64,000 nt of DNA from Blastococcus sp. PRF04-17 (GTDB taxonomy: Bacteria > Actinomycetota > Actinomycetes > Mycobacteriales > Geodermatophilaceae), in NCBI RefSeq assembly GCF_023016265.1, contig NZ_CP095412.1:2790001-2854000 (forward strand), read 5' to 3'. Below the pieces are notes generated by a model, which was not told where the DNA came from, made no database searches, and saw only the letters and a list, made by a program, of their open reading frames with translations. Below are positions 17,164 through 28,126 of the stretch, piece after piece. Made by a program: the position numbers and the translations under genes. Position 1 is the stretch's first letter. The number at the start of each line of letters is the position of its first letter.

Positions 17164-18656
17164 CTCCCGCCCACGATGTCGTCGACCGCCGCGGTCAGCG
17201 TCGCCGCGGTGCGTGCCGCGGCGGCGACCTCCTCCCGGCGGGTGACGGGTGTCGGCACCATGATCCCGACCGCGCCGGCCGCGGCGGCCGCGTCGACGTC
17301 GGCGCCGATGTCCCCGACGACCACGCAGCGGGCCGGGTCGACGCCGAGCTCCGCGCAGGCCGCCTTGACCATGCCCGGCGCGGGCTTGCGACAGGCGCAG
17401 CCGTCGTCCGGGCCGTGCGGGCACACCTGCACCGTGTCGAACGGGCCGAGCAGCTCGTCGAGCCGGGCCATGCAGGCGTCGACCTGCGCGGCGGTGATGA
17501 GGCCGCGGGCGACGCCGGACTGGTTGCTGACCACGCCAACCCGGACGCCGCGGGCATGCAGCCGCTCCAGCGCCTCCCGGGCGCCGTCCACCGGGCGGAC
17601 CCACTCGGGGTCACCGTTGTAGGGGAAGTCGTGCACGAGCGTGCCGTCCCGGTCGAACAGCACCAGGTCGGGCAGCCCGCGCCACGGCCGCACCCGCCGG
17701 TGCCGCACGACCCCGCGGAGCCAGTGCCACGTCGCGAGCGGCGGGATCGCGGCGCTGGTGACGCTCATCGTGGTCACCTCGTCCCGCGTGCGCGGCCCGG
17801 GTGCGATCCGTGCCCAGGCGAACTCGGCGGTGCCGGCCAGCCAGGCGGTCGCGGCCAGCGCCGCGGCCCGCGGGCGGCGCCCCAGCGCGAGTGCGACGGC
17901 GGCCAGACCGGCCGCGGTGATCGCCAGGTGCCGCGGACGGCGGCCGAGCGCGGCGTCGGCCCGCTGCCGCCAGTCGGGGCCGTGCAGCCGCCGCATCAGG
18001 ACGTCGTCGGCATTGCCGGCCTGCACGCGGAGGCTGATCCAGCGGTCGGCGGGCCGCACCGGATGGGTGATCCACCGCTGCCCGCGCACCAGCCGGGCGC
18101 CGGTGTCCATGACCCGCAGGGCCAGGTCGGAGTCCTCGCGGAAGGCGCGGGGGAACCGCTCGTCGAACCCGCCGACGGCGGCCAGCGCCGACCGGCGGTA
18201 GGCGAGGTCCGCGGTGATCCAGCTCGACGTCGCCAGCCCCGCGGTGCCGCGCTCCCAGTCGGTCGGCCGGCGGTCCGGCGGGAGCGGCACACGCACCCGC
18301 CCCTGGCTGCCGGCGACGTCCCCCGGTAGCCCGGCCAGGTCCGTGGCCAGCCGCTCGTACCAGTCCCGATCGGGGACGACGTCGTCGTCCAGGAAGGCGA
18401 TCCACTCGGTGCGGGCGGTGCGCCAGCCGAGGTTGCGCGCCCGAGCCGGTCCGCCGCCGCCCGCGCGGACCACGCGCACCGGCGGCAACCCGGCCCGCTC
18501 GGGCGCGAGCGGCGGCCCGTCCGGCCGGTCGTCGACCAGGATCAGCTCGGCGGGACGGGGGCCCGAGGCCTGGGCGAGGGCCTCGAGGAGCACGTCCAAC
18601 GAGGGGCGGCCGATGGTCGGCACGACCACCGTGACCTGCGCTCGATCCCCCTGCAT
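17157..18656 (-). CDS. GT2 glycosyltransferase fused to GmhB-type HAD phosphatase
   Basis: A 499-residue fusion and first gene of the heptose operon. Residues 1 to about 230 are a GT-A family 2 domain (VTVVVPTIGRPSLDVLLEAL; DXD-like FLDDDVVPD). A middle segment with hydrophobic stretches (about 255-300) may contact the membrane. From about residue 330 a HAD-IIIA phosphatase follows: FDRDGTLV nucleophile motif, VVSNQSGVARG, and a zinc-type CPHGPDDGCACRKP loop, all typical of GmhB, which dephosphorylates heptose-1,7-bisphosphate. The fusion ties heptose synthesis to a transfer step. ATG 18656 is the most upstream sensible start. Confidence 0.85.
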   Translation of the reverse strand: MQGDRAQVTVVVPTIGRPSLDVLLEALAQASGPRPAELILVDDRPDGPPLAPERAGLPPVRVVRAGGGGPARARNLGWRTARTEWIAFLDDDVVPDRDWYERLATDLAGLPGDVAGSQGRVRVPLPPDRRPTDWERGTAGLATSSWITADLAYRRSALAAVGGFDERFPRAFREDSDLALRVMDTGARLVRGQRWITHPVRPADRWISLRVQAGNADDVLMRRLHGPDWRQRADAALGRRPRHLAITAAGLAAVALALGRRPRAAALAATAWLAGTAEFAWARIAPGPRTRDEVTTMSVTSAAIPPLATWHWLRGVVRHRRVRPWRGLPDLVLFDRDGTLVHDFPYNGDPEWVRPVDGAREALERLHARGVRVGVVSNQSGVARGLITAAQVDACMARLDELLGPFDTVQVCPHGPDDGCACRKPAPGMVKAACAELGVDPARCVVVGDIGADVDAAAAAGAVGIMVPTPVTRREEVAAAARTAATLTAAVDDIVGGRW

Positions 18657-18735
18657 GCCCGCCCACTGCCCGATGCAGTTCCGCGAGAAACACTACGGGC
18701 TCGAAGCGTCGCGGAACGGTGGTGAGCCGCCCGGT

Positions 18736-19305
18736 TCAGGGCCGCGCGCGGGTGGCGGCGGAGACCCTGGCCAGCGCGTCGGTGACGACCGCGGCGTCGT
18801 CCCCGAGCAGCACGAGCAGGTGCGCGACGAGCTCGTCGTGGGTGTGCCCGGCCTCCCGGACCCGCTCGCGGCCGGCCGGGGTGAGGCGGGCGTGCAGCAG
18901 CCGCCGGTCGCTGCCGGCGCGCTCGCGCAGGACCAGCCCGTCGGCGACCAGCCGGTTGATCGTGCTGGTCACGCCCGCGCGGGAGAGCCCGACCGCGTCG
19001 GCGACCTCGCCCATCGACGCCTGCTCGCCGGGCGACTCGGCGATCCGCCGGAGCGCCTCGAACCCGGTCAGCGAGAGGCCGTGCTGGCGATGGAGAGCGG
19101 AGTCGACGCGGCGGGTGATGCGGTCGTGCACCTGCACGATCCGCAGCCACGTCTCGGCGGCTCGGGGAGCGACTCCGGGAAGAGCGCCGGCGTCCCGGGG
19201 GACCCCGCGCGCGAGCGCGTCCTGCTGCACGGAGACTTCGTCCCCGCTCCGGCGGACGGCGAAACCGAACTCAGGCGTGGCGGAACGGTCTTCCGTGACG
19301 AGCAC
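18736..19305 (-). CDS. MarR family transcriptional regulator
   Basis: A 189-residue winged-helix regulator. The core shows LSLTGFEALRRIAESPGEQ, the recognition helix region VADAVGLSRAGVTSTINRLV, and the wing LVLRERAGSDRRLLHARLT, with C-terminal dimerisation helices. About 45 N-terminal residues precede the usual MarR core, so a start further downstream is possible. It is followed on the same strand, after about 80 bases, by the heptose operon and may regulate that operon or itself. Its upstream end overlaps the 3' end of the secreted-protein gene by 35 bases. Confidence 0.85.
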   Translation of the reverse strand: MLVTEDRSATPEFGFAVRRSGDEVSVQQDALARGVPRDAGALPGVAPRAAETWLRIVQVHDRITRRVDSALHRQHGLSLTGFEALRRIAESPGEQASMGEVADAVGLSRAGVTSTINRLVADGLVLRERAGSDRRLLHARLTPAGRERVREAGHTHDELVAHLLVLLGDDAAVVTDALARVSAATRARP

Positions 19306-20252
19306 CGGCGCGGGAGCCGCCGGCCACCGATGCCAGCCCCGCGACGGTCACGACGAGGGCTGCTGCGGCGGCCGTGAGGGGCACGAGGTCGCCGAGGCCG
19401 TCGCCGCTGCCGACCGCGGTCTCCGAGGCGGCGATCTCGAGGTCGACCGGGGTGACGATCTCGGAGCGGTGGCCCGTCAGCTCGACGGTGGCGAGGCCGA
19501 CGCCGGTCCCGGTCGGGATGCGCACCTCGGCCGAGACCGTGCCGTCGGTCCCCGCGGTCGCCGTCCCGAGCACGGCGTCGGAGAGCTGGATGCGGACCAG
19601 CTCACCGGGGAGGAAGCCCCCGACCTGGAGCGTGACGGTGCCGCCGGCGCTGACGGGGGCGGCGCCGGGCCCGCCGTCCGGGGGGCAGCGCGACCGCGGA
19701 GGTCGTCGAGCTCGGGCCGGCGGCGGAGGGGGTGGCGGTGGGCCCCGAGGACCGCCCGGTCGACGGCGTGCTGCCGGGCGTGGTGGAGGGGGCGGCCGAG
19801 GAGGGCCCGGTCGGTGCCGCGACCGCCGCGCAGTCCTCCCGGGTGGGGCGGGTGAACGTGTACTCGAGCAGCTCGTCGGTGTAGGTGACCCCGGAGCCGT
19901 CGCGCGCGGTGTACTCGAGGCGGGCGTCGATCGTCTCGCCCCAGGCGACGTCGTCGGTGCGCAGGACCATCGTCTCGCCGGGCGCCAGCACCGCCTCGTC
20001 CTCGCCGGTGGGCGTGCGGGTGGTGGCCAGCCGGACGGCGTAGGGAGCGGTGCCGGCGACGACCTCGACGACCAGGCCGCCGGGCCGGCAGCTCGGGCCG
20101 TGGGTGACCCGGGCGTCGGGGTGCGACGGGTCGTCGAGCGCGGCGGCGGGCGCGGCGGTGGCCACGGAGACGCCCACGAGGAGCAGGACGAAGTTCGCCA
20201 CGAGGACGCCGGACACGGTGGTCCGAGACGGTCTGCACGACGTCGCCCGCAT
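19271..20252 (-). CDS. Secreted, C-terminally anchored Ser/Thr/Pro-rich protein (single-base frameshift)
   Basis: A predicted surface protein of unknown function. ATG 20252 opens with a signal peptide (VSGVLVANFVLLLVGVSVA, then APAAALDD). An Ig-like beta region of about 120 residues is followed by a Pro/Ser/Thr linker, a second beta domain (VTLQVGGFLPGELVRIQL), and a C-terminal hydrophobic segment (LVPLTAAAAALVVTVAGLA) ending in basic residues. The frame breaks in a G6 run (19680-19685, plus strand): dropping one base restores continuity and gives 326 residues. The intact signal peptide and anchor on either side argue for a consensus insertion error. Confidence 0.65.
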
Positions 20253-20447
20253 CTGGACGGCGCCGTTCCGGGTCGTGCTGATGCGTGCTCCCCCAGGTGC
20301 GGTGCTGCTGTGGCCACAGGATGACGGAAGTGACACATCGTTGCTAGCCCGTTACTGGCGAGTCTGGCGTGTCGTCCGGCGTGTCGCAGAAAGAGTTCGC
20401 TCGCCGTCCCGCGACGGTCGGTTTGTCGACGTCATTACGGTGTCGGG

Positions 20448-21728
20448 GTGGACGAAGCGGGCGCGGGGCGCAGGCGGCAGAACGAGGTGTACCGGGCGGG
20501 CGTGTACGGCCGTTCCCCGCGGGTGCCGGTCGGGGTCCGCGCGCTCCAGCAGCGGGCGAAGCGGGCGCTCGACGCCCGGGCCTACGCCTACGTGGCCGGC
20601 GGGGCGGGCGACGAGGTGACCCAGCGGGCCAACCGCGCGGCGTTCGACAGGTGGGCCGTCGTCCCGCGGGTGCTGCGCGACGCCAGCCACCGCGACACCT
20701 CCGTCGAGCTGTTCGGCCGCCGGATCCCCGCCCCCCTGCTGCTCGGGCCGGTCGGCGCGCTGGAACTGGTGCACGGCGAGGCGGACCTGGCCGTCGCGCG
20801 GGCCGCCGGGTCGCTGGGCGTCCCGATGGTGTTCTCCAACCAGGCGTCGGTGTCGATGGAGGAGTGCGCCGCCGCCATGGGCGATGCCCCGCGCTGGTTC
20901 CAGCTCTACTGGTCGACCTCCGACGAGCTCGTGCAGAGCCTCGTCGGGCGGGCCGAGACGGCCGGCTGCGAGGCCATCGTCGTCACCCTCGACACCACCA
21001 TGCTCGGCTGGCGGCCGCGCGACCTCGACCTCGGGCACCTGCCGTTCGCACTGGGCAAGGGCATCGCGCAGTACACGTCCGATCCGGTCTTCCGGCGGCT
21101 GGTCGAACAGCGGGCGGCCGCCGCCGGCCCCCGCGAACCCCAGCCCCGGCCCACGCCCGCGGCGGTGCGCGCCCTGATCAGCATGGCGAAGGCGTGGCCG
21201 GGACCGTTCCGCGAGAACCTGCGGTCGCCGCTCCCCCGGGCCGCGGTCGAGACGTTCCTGGGCATCTACTCCCGGCCGTCGATCTCCTGGTCGGACCTGG
21301 CCTGGCTGCGGGGGACGACGAAGCTGCCGATCCTGCTCAAGGGCGTGCTCCACCCCGACGACGCCCGGCGCGCGCTGGACGAGGGGGTCGACGGCCTCGT
21401 CGTCAGCACCCACGGCGGCCGGCAGGTCGACCGCTCGATCGCCGCGCTCGACGCGCTCCCGGACGTCGTCGCGGCCGTGGACGAGCGTGCACCGGTTCTG
21501 CTCGACAGCGGCATCCGCAGCGGCGCCGACGTCTTCACCGCGGTCGCGCTCGGTGCGCGGGCGGTGCTGCTCGGCCGGCCCTTCGCCTGGGGCCTGGCGC
21601 TGGCCGGCGAGGAAGGGGTGCGGCAGGTGATCTCCGACGTCCTCGGGGAGTTCGACCTCACGCTGGGCCTGACCGGGCACACCGCCGTCGACCAGCTCTC
21701 CCCGGAGATCCTGCGCCGGGTCGGCTGA
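20448..21728 (+). CDS. FMN-dependent alpha-hydroxy-acid oxidase (lactate 2-monooxygenase-like)
   Basis: A 426-residue cytosolic flavoenzyme of the lactate dehydrogenase/glycolate oxidase family. FMN and substrate residues are seen in AYVAGGAGDEVTQRAN, SNQASVSMEECAAAM and RWFQLYWS. The catalytic His lies in STHGGRQVD, followed by LLDSGIRSGADV and GARAVLLGRPFAWG for phosphate binding. An extended loop in the middle (LGHLPFALGKGIAQYTSDPV to SMAKAWPGPF) is like that of lactate 2-monooxygenase and longer than in LldD. GTG 20448 is the start. Probable role: lactate or related hydroxy-acid catabolism. It is divergent from the secreted-protein gene. Confidence 0.87.
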   Translation: MDEAGAGRRRQNEVYRAGVYGRSPRVPVGVRALQQRAKRALDARAYAYVAGGAGDEVTQRANRAAFDRWAVVPRVLRDASHRDTSVELFGRRIPAPLLLGPVGALELVHGEADLAVARAAGSLGVPMVFSNQASVSMEECAAAMGDAPRWFQLYWSTSDELVQSLVGRAETAGCEAIVVTLDTTMLGWRPRDLDLGHLPFALGKGIAQYTSDPVFRRLVEQRAAAAGPREPQPRPTPAAVRALISMAKAWPGPFRENLRSPLPRAAVETFLGIYSRPSISWSDLAWLRGTTKLPILLKGVLHPDDARRALDEGVDGLVVSTHGGRQVDRSIAALDALPDVVAAVDERAPVLLDSGIRSGADVFTAVALGARAVLLGRPFAWGLALAGEEGVRQVISDVLGEFDLTLGLTGHTAVDQLSPEILRRVG

Positions 21729-21897
21729 GCACACCGACACGCCGGGCGCGACACTCCGGGCCCGGGTTGACGCCCACCTGTGGGCTGGGTCACAGTGGGG
21801 CGGGGCGGGGGAAGCCGGCTAAGAGTGGCCATCCACTGCTGGATGGACCGACCAACGCGGCCAGACCGTCAGGACCGGCCCCCCGCCCCCACACGCG

Positions 21898-23262
21898 TCA
21901 GCTGGTGCCGGTCCCCACCAGCGAACGGCTGCGCGGCACGTAGTCGCCGCGCTGGTCGACCACGTACCGCTCACCCCCTTCGGGCGTGGCGGCGATCTCC
22001 CGCAGGGCCTGACCGAGCAGCGGGATGTCGGTCAGGTAGGTCTGCCGGTTGGCGCTGACCCGGACCGCGCCGGGGAGCCGGTGCTTGAGGCCGGCGCGCA
22101 CGTCGGCGTGGAACTGGTCGACCTCGGCCTCGGACAGCCCGAGCAGCCGCCCCATGTACGGGTGGGCGCAGAAGCAGCCGCTGCGCGTGCCGATGGCGTA
22201 CTCGTTCGCCAGGCGCGCGGCCAGCAACCCGTGCGGCACACCGTCGAGGTTGAACGCCGCGACCGGGAGGCGGTCGCCGGTCACCGGCCCCAGCCGCTGG
22301 AGGCCGGGGACCGAGGCCAGCTCGGAGTCCAGGCCGCGGACCAGGTGCTCCTCGTGCGCGCGCACCGACGACCAGCCGTCGGCGCCGAGCTCCTGCGCCG
22401 CGGCGATGAGGGCGACGACACCGACCACGTTCGGGGAACCGGCGTCGTCCCGGTCGGGGCCGTCGGCCCAGACGACGTCGTCGAACGACACCGCCTGCAC
22501 CGCACCCCCGCCGACGAGGAACGGCTCCCCCGTGGCCAGCAGGTGCCGCGGTGCGACGAGCGCACCCGCGCCGAAGGGGGCGTACATCTTGTGGCCCGAG
22601 AACGCGATCACGTCGACGTTCAGGGCGGAGATGTCCACCGGCCGGTGCGGCACGAGCTGCGCGCCGTCGACGACGACGAGGACGCCGCGCTGCCGGGCCG
22701 CGGCACCGATCGCCCGCAGGTCGGGCAGCCAGCCGGTGACGTTCGAGCCGCCGGAGACGGCGAGCACCTTGGGGCGCGGGTACTCGTCGAGGGCCGCCTC
22801 GACCGCGGCGACGTCGAACGTGCCGCGCTCGTCGACCTCCACGGTCCGCAGGCGCGCGTGCCGCGCCCAGGGCAGCAGGTTGGCGTGGTGCTCGACGGCC
22901 GTGGTGACGACGACGTCGCCCTTGGTCAGGCGCAGCCGGTAGGCCAGCAGGTTGAGCGCCTCGGTGGTGTTGCGCGGGAACAGCGCGAGGTGCGTGGCCG
23001 GGTCGGCGCCGACGAAGCGCACCATGATGTCGCGCGCCTCCTCGTACCGGGCGCTGGTGATCTGCGACCGGATGCCGGCGCCGCGGTGCACGCTCGCGTA
23101 CCACGGGAGGAATTCCTGCACCGCCTGCGTCACGGCGACGGAGGCGGAACTGGTCGCAGCGGTGTCGAGGTCGACGTACTGCCGCGGGCCGCCGTCCAGC
23201 ACCGACACCCACAGGTCGTCGCCGACGAACTGGCCGGCGGTGAAGGCCGGGGTCATGTCCAT
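21898..23262 (-). CDS. Class V aminotransferase / cysteine desulfurase-like protein
   Basis: A 454-residue PLP enzyme of the SufS/CsdA-like branch. FPRNTTEALNLLAYRL and AVEHHANLLPWAR contact the cofactor phosphate and ring; FSGHKMYAPFGAGAL holds the Schiff-base lysine; RSGCFCAHPYMGRLL holds a Cys in the loop where cysteine desulfurases carry their catalytic Cys. The C-terminus is about 40 residues longer than usual (GERYVVDQRGDYVPRSRS). No suf or isc genes are nearby, so it may be a stand-alone desulfurase or lyase rather than the housekeeping Fe-S enzyme. It is divergent from the GGDEF-EAL gene. Confidence 0.85.
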   Translation of the reverse strand: MDMTPAFTAGQFVGDDLWVSVLDGGPRQYVDLDTAATSSASVAVTQAVQEFLPWYASVHRGAGIRSQITSARYEEARDIMVRFVGADPATHLALFPRNTTEALNLLAYRLRLTKGDVVVTTAVEHHANLLPWARHARLRTVEVDERGTFDVAAVEAALDEYPRPKVLAVSGGSNVTGWLPDLRAIGAAARQRGVLVVVDGAQLVPHRPVDISALNVDVIAFSGHKMYAPFGAGALVAPRHLLATGEPFLVGGGAVQAVSFDDVVWADGPDRDDAGSPNVVGVVALIAAAQELGADGWSSVRAHEEHLVRGLDSELASVPGLQRLGPVTGDRLPVAAFNLDGVPHGLLAARLANEYAIGTRSGCFCAHPYMGRLLGLSEAEVDQFHADVRAGLKHRLPGAVRVSANRQTYLTDIPLLGQALREIAATPEGGERYVVDQRGDYVPRSRSLVGTGTS

Positions 23263-23360
23263 GGCAGCCTCATCGAACCTTTTCGCCGATTCCTTGAGCC
23301 CCTCATCCGAATTCGGTGTAGTCGCTCAAGTCGGGGTCGAGTCGGTCCGATGAGTCCGGC

Positions 23361-25139
23361 ATGACCACCGATGAGACCTCCGCCGGGAGCCGGCGACCCG
23401 CGCGCCGCGCGTTCCGGCTGACCTCGCGGGTGTTCTGGGACATGGCCATCTACATGGTGGCGCTCGGCCTCGTCATGGGGCTGATCTTCCCGCCGTTCGT
23501 CGTCCTGCTGGGCGTGCCCGAGGACTACGCGTACCGCCCGATCTTCCGCCTGGCCTGCCTGCTGGCCGGCTTCTCCGTGGGCGCCATGAACTACGCCCTC
23601 GTCAAGGGGGTCGTCGGCGGGCGCATGGAGGTCCTCGGCGGCCACCTCCGGTCGGCGACCAGCTCCATCACCAACGCCACCGAGACCGGCGACTGGTCCG
23701 AGGCGGTGTTCGAGCGGATCACCGTCGACTCCCACGACCAGATCGGTGAGGCCGGCAAGGCGTTCAACAGCCTGCTCGGTGCCGTCGAGGGCCGCAAGGA
23801 GCTGGAGAACCGGCTCCGCTACCAGGCGTACCACGACAAGCTGACCGGCCTCCCGAACCGCGCCCACATGCTCGACAAGGTGGCCGAGGCCGAGCGGCTC
23901 CGCGCGGAGGGCACGCCGTCGGCCATGCTCTTCCTGGACGTGGACAACCTCAAGGCGGTCAACGACTCCCTGGGCCACGAGGGCGGCGACACCCTCATCA
24001 GGCTGCTGGCCGAGCGCATGGTGGCCAGCGTGCGGGACACCGACACGGTCGCCCGGCTCTCCGGTGACGAGTTCGCCATCCTGCTCGTCGGCCCCGGCAG
24101 CGAGCACCAGGCCGAGCGTGTGGCGCACCGGATCATCGACTCCCTGCGCGCCCCCACGCGGATCGGGGAGCACCTCGTCCGCACCGGCTTCAGCATCGGC
24201 CTGGCCACCTCGACGACCGCCGCGGCCAGCGGCATCGGCATGCTCCGCGCCGCGGACCTCGCGATGTACGCGGCGAAGTCCGGCGGCAAGGGCCGGCTCG
24301 AGGTCTTCCAGCCCAGCCACCACACGGCTCACGTGGAGCGCGACGCCGTCCGCGGCGAGCTGTCCGGGGCCCTGGACGCCGAGCAGCTGGAGCTGCACTA
24401 CCAGCCCATCGTCGACGTCTCGACCCAGCACATCGTCGGCTTCGAGGCGCTGCTGCGCTGGCGGCACCCGGAGCGCGGCCTCATCTCCCCGCTGGAGTTC
24501 ATCCCGCTGGCCGAGGAGACCGGGCTCATCGTGCCGATCGGGCGCTGGGTCCTGCAGGAGGCCACCCGGCAGGCCGCCGCGTGGCAGAACCGGTCGCCGC
24601 TGGGCCGGCTGCGCATGAGCGTCAACGTCTCGGTGCGCCAGTTCCAGCACCCCGACCTGGTCGGGGACGTCGCCGAGGCGCTGCAGACCTCGGGGCTGGA
24701 CGCCTCACTGCTCACCATCGAGATCACCGAGTCGTTGTTCGCCCAGGACACCGAGGAGACCATCCGCAAGATCGGGCTGCTCAAGGACCTGGGTGTCCGT
24801 CTCGCCCTCGACGACTTCGGGACGGGGTACTCGTCGCTGAGCTACCTGCGACGGTTCCCCATCGACACCCTCAAGATCGACAAGTCCTTCATCGACGGGG
24901 TCACGACCAGCTCCGAGGGCCACGCCGTGGTCGCGGCGATCACCCAGCTCGGCCAGACCCTCCACCTCGAGGTCGTCGCCGAGGGCCTGGAGACCGCCGA
25001 CCAGGTGGCGGCGCTCGATGCCCTGGGGTGCCCGCTCGGTCAGGGCTACCACTTCTCCAAGCCACTGATCGCCGGCGACGCGATCAAGCTGCTGCTCACC
25101 GGTGGCAGGCCGATCGAGGAGATGCTCCTGCCCGCCTGA
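23361..25139 (+). CDS. GGDEF-EAL cyclic-di-GMP protein
   Basis: A 592-residue membrane-bound protein. Two N-terminal membrane segments (about 28-50 and 57-78) are followed by a HAMP-like linker. The GGDEF domain (about 150-320) has FLDVDNLKAVNDSLGHEGGD, but its active-site loop is SGDEF (234-238) instead of GGDEF, so cyclase activity may be weak, or it may serve as a GTP-binding regulator. The EAL domain (about 335-585) appears intact: FEALLRW (EAL at 362-364), NVSVRQF, EITESLF, LDDFGTGYSSLSYL and VAEGLET. A net phosphodiesterase is the best prediction. Control of motility is plausible because the genome encodes flagellin. Confidence 0.92.
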   Translation: MTTDETSAGSRRPARRAFRLTSRVFWDMAIYMVALGLVMGLIFPPFVVLLGVPEDYAYRPIFRLACLLAGFSVGAMNYALVKGVVGGRMEVLGGHLRSATSSITNATETGDWSEAVFERITVDSHDQIGEAGKAFNSLLGAVEGRKELENRLRYQAYHDKLTGLPNRAHMLDKVAEAERLRAEGTPSAMLFLDVDNLKAVNDSLGHEGGDTLIRLLAERMVASVRDTDTVARLSGDEFAILLVGPGSEHQAERVAHRIIDSLRAPTRIGEHLVRTGFSIGLATSTTAAASGIGMLRAADLAMYAAKSGGKGRLEVFQPSHHTAHVERDAVRGELSGALDAEQLELHYQPIVDVSTQHIVGFEALLRWRHPERGLISPLEFIPLAEETGLIVPIGRWVLQEATRQAAAWQNRSPLGRLRMSVNVSVRQFQHPDLVGDVAEALQTSGLDASLLTIEITESLFAQDTEETIRKIGLLKDLGVRLALDDFGTGYSSLSYLRRFPIDTLKIDKSFIDGVTTSSEGHAVVAAITQLGQTLHLEVVAEGLETADQVAALDALGCPLGQGYHFSKPLIAGDAIKLLLTGGRPIEEMLLPA

Positions 25140-25173
25140 GCCGCCCCGGCCTCGGCCTCGGCGACGGCGTCGC

Positions 25174-26846
25174 CTACCGACCCGGGACCACCCAAGCGGT
25201 CGTGTCCGGCGGCAGGAGGCCGGCCTCGAGCGGTGCGCTCGCGAGGAGCACGGTTCCCTGCGGCAGCGGCACCAGGCCGGACCCGAAGTTGGTCACGGTG
25301 TGCCACCCGTCGGGACGGGCGACGTGCAACACCTCGGGGTCGGCCGTCCGCCACGAGGCGTCGTCCACCGGCGGGAAGCCGCGCCGGATGGCGAGCGCGG
25401 CCCGGTACAGGTTCAGCGTCGACGTCGCCTCCGTCTCCTGGCGACTGACCGCCGCGGCGGCGAACCAGGCCGGCTGGGGCAGGCGCGGGGGCCCCGGGCC
25501 GAAGCCGAACGACGGCCCGTCCGGCGTCCACGGCAGCGGCACCCGGCAGCCGTCCCGGCCCTCCCAGCGGCCGCCGGACCGGACCGGTAGCGGGTCCTCC
25601 AGCACCTCGGCGGGCAGGTCCCCGACCTCGTGGAGCCCCAGCTCGTCGCCCTGGTAGACGTAGGTGGAGCCAGGGAGCGCCAGGAGCAGGAGGATCGCCG
25701 CCCGCGCTCGGCGCTCGCCCAGCTGCCGGTCCAGGGGCGGATCGGCACCGTCGTTCCGGAGCCACTCCTGCGCCACCTCGTACGCGCGAGAGCCGGCACG
25801 GCGTGGCATGCCGTATCGGGTGGCAACCCGCACGGAGTCGTGGCACCCCAGCAGCCAGGTGGTGGTCGCCCCCGTCTCGCGCATGTGGCGCAGCCCGGTG
25901 TCGATGGCCTCGTGGAACGAGGCGGCGGTCCAGTCGGCGTCCATGGTGTCGAAGTTGAAGGTCTGCCCGAGCCCCTCCGGGGCGGCGTACCTCGCCCGGC
26001 GGCCGCGGTCGGGAACACCGGCCTCCGCGACGCCGAAGAGCGGCGGGTCGTAGTCGTCGAAGACCTTCCGCCAGGAGGCGTAGATCTCGTGCACCTCGTC
26101 CTGGTCCCAGAGCGGGTGGTGGCCGCCGACGTCGTACCAGTCGGCGATCTGCGCCCACGGGATGTAGGGCAGGGACAGGTCCTTGACCAGTCCGTGAGCG
26201 GCGTCGACGCGGAACCCGTCCACCCCGCGATCGGCCCAGAACCGCAGCGTGGTGAGGAAGTCGGCGCGGACGTCCTCGTCGTCCCAGTTGAGGTCCGGCT
26301 GCTCCTTGGCGAAGTGGTGGAAGTACCACTGCCCGTCGCCCACCGGTTCCCAGGCCGAACCGCCGAAGAGGGACTGCCAGTCGTTGGGCGGCTGTGTCCC
26401 CTCGGGTCCCGCACCGTCGCGGAAGACGTAGCGCTGCCGGGCCCGAGCCCCGGCCGCGGCGGCCAGAGCCTCGCGGAACCACGGATGCCGGTTCGAGCTG
26501 TGGTTCGGGACGATGTCGATCACGACCTTGAGGCCCGCGGCATGCAGCGCGCGCACCATCTCGTCGAAGTGGGCGAGGGTCCCCAGTCGCGGGTCGACGT
26601 CCCGGTAGTCGTCGACGTCGTAGCCGCCGTCGGCGAGGGCCGACGGGTAGAACGGCGTCAACCAGACCGCGTCGACCCCCAGGGCCCGCAGGTAGGCCAC
26701 CCGCGAGGTCACTCCCCGGAGGTCGCCGAGGCCGTCACCGTCCTCGTCGGCGAAGGCCCGGGGGTAGATCTCGTAGACGACGGCGTGCCGCCACCAACCC
26801 GGCTCGATCCCGCGCCGTCCAGCTCCTCCCATGCCGGCGGTCCGTC

Positions 26847-26850
<4 letters not shown>
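25174..26850 (-). CDS. Glycoside hydrolase family 13 alpha-glucosidase
   Basis: A 558-residue cytosolic GH13 enzyme, likely an oligo-1,6-glucosidase/alpha-glucosidase. The barrel begins WWRHAVVYEIYPRAFADEDG. Conserved regions are DIVPNHSS, GFRVDAAHG (nucleophile Asp), FGVAEA (acid/base Glu) and GCHDSVRVATRYG (third carboxylate). GTG 26850 shares GTGA with the upstream ABC ATPase stop; an ATG at 26832 is an alternative. No signal peptide is visible, so it would act on imported maltodextrin. It is last in the minus-strand maltose operon. Confidence 0.9.
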
Positions 26851-28043
<1,193 letters not shown>

Positions 28044-28126
28044 CGGAACTCCTGTCTGGTAGGTGGGCGGCGCCGTCCCGAGGCTCGCCCCGAGCTTGCG
28101 AGGGGTGAGGAGGACGGGGTCCTTTC

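Noticed and set aside
21772-21785. Hairpin GCCCAC-CT-GTGGGC as terminator between convergent genes
   Set aside because: Only six base pairs with a two-base loop; too weak to call with confidence.
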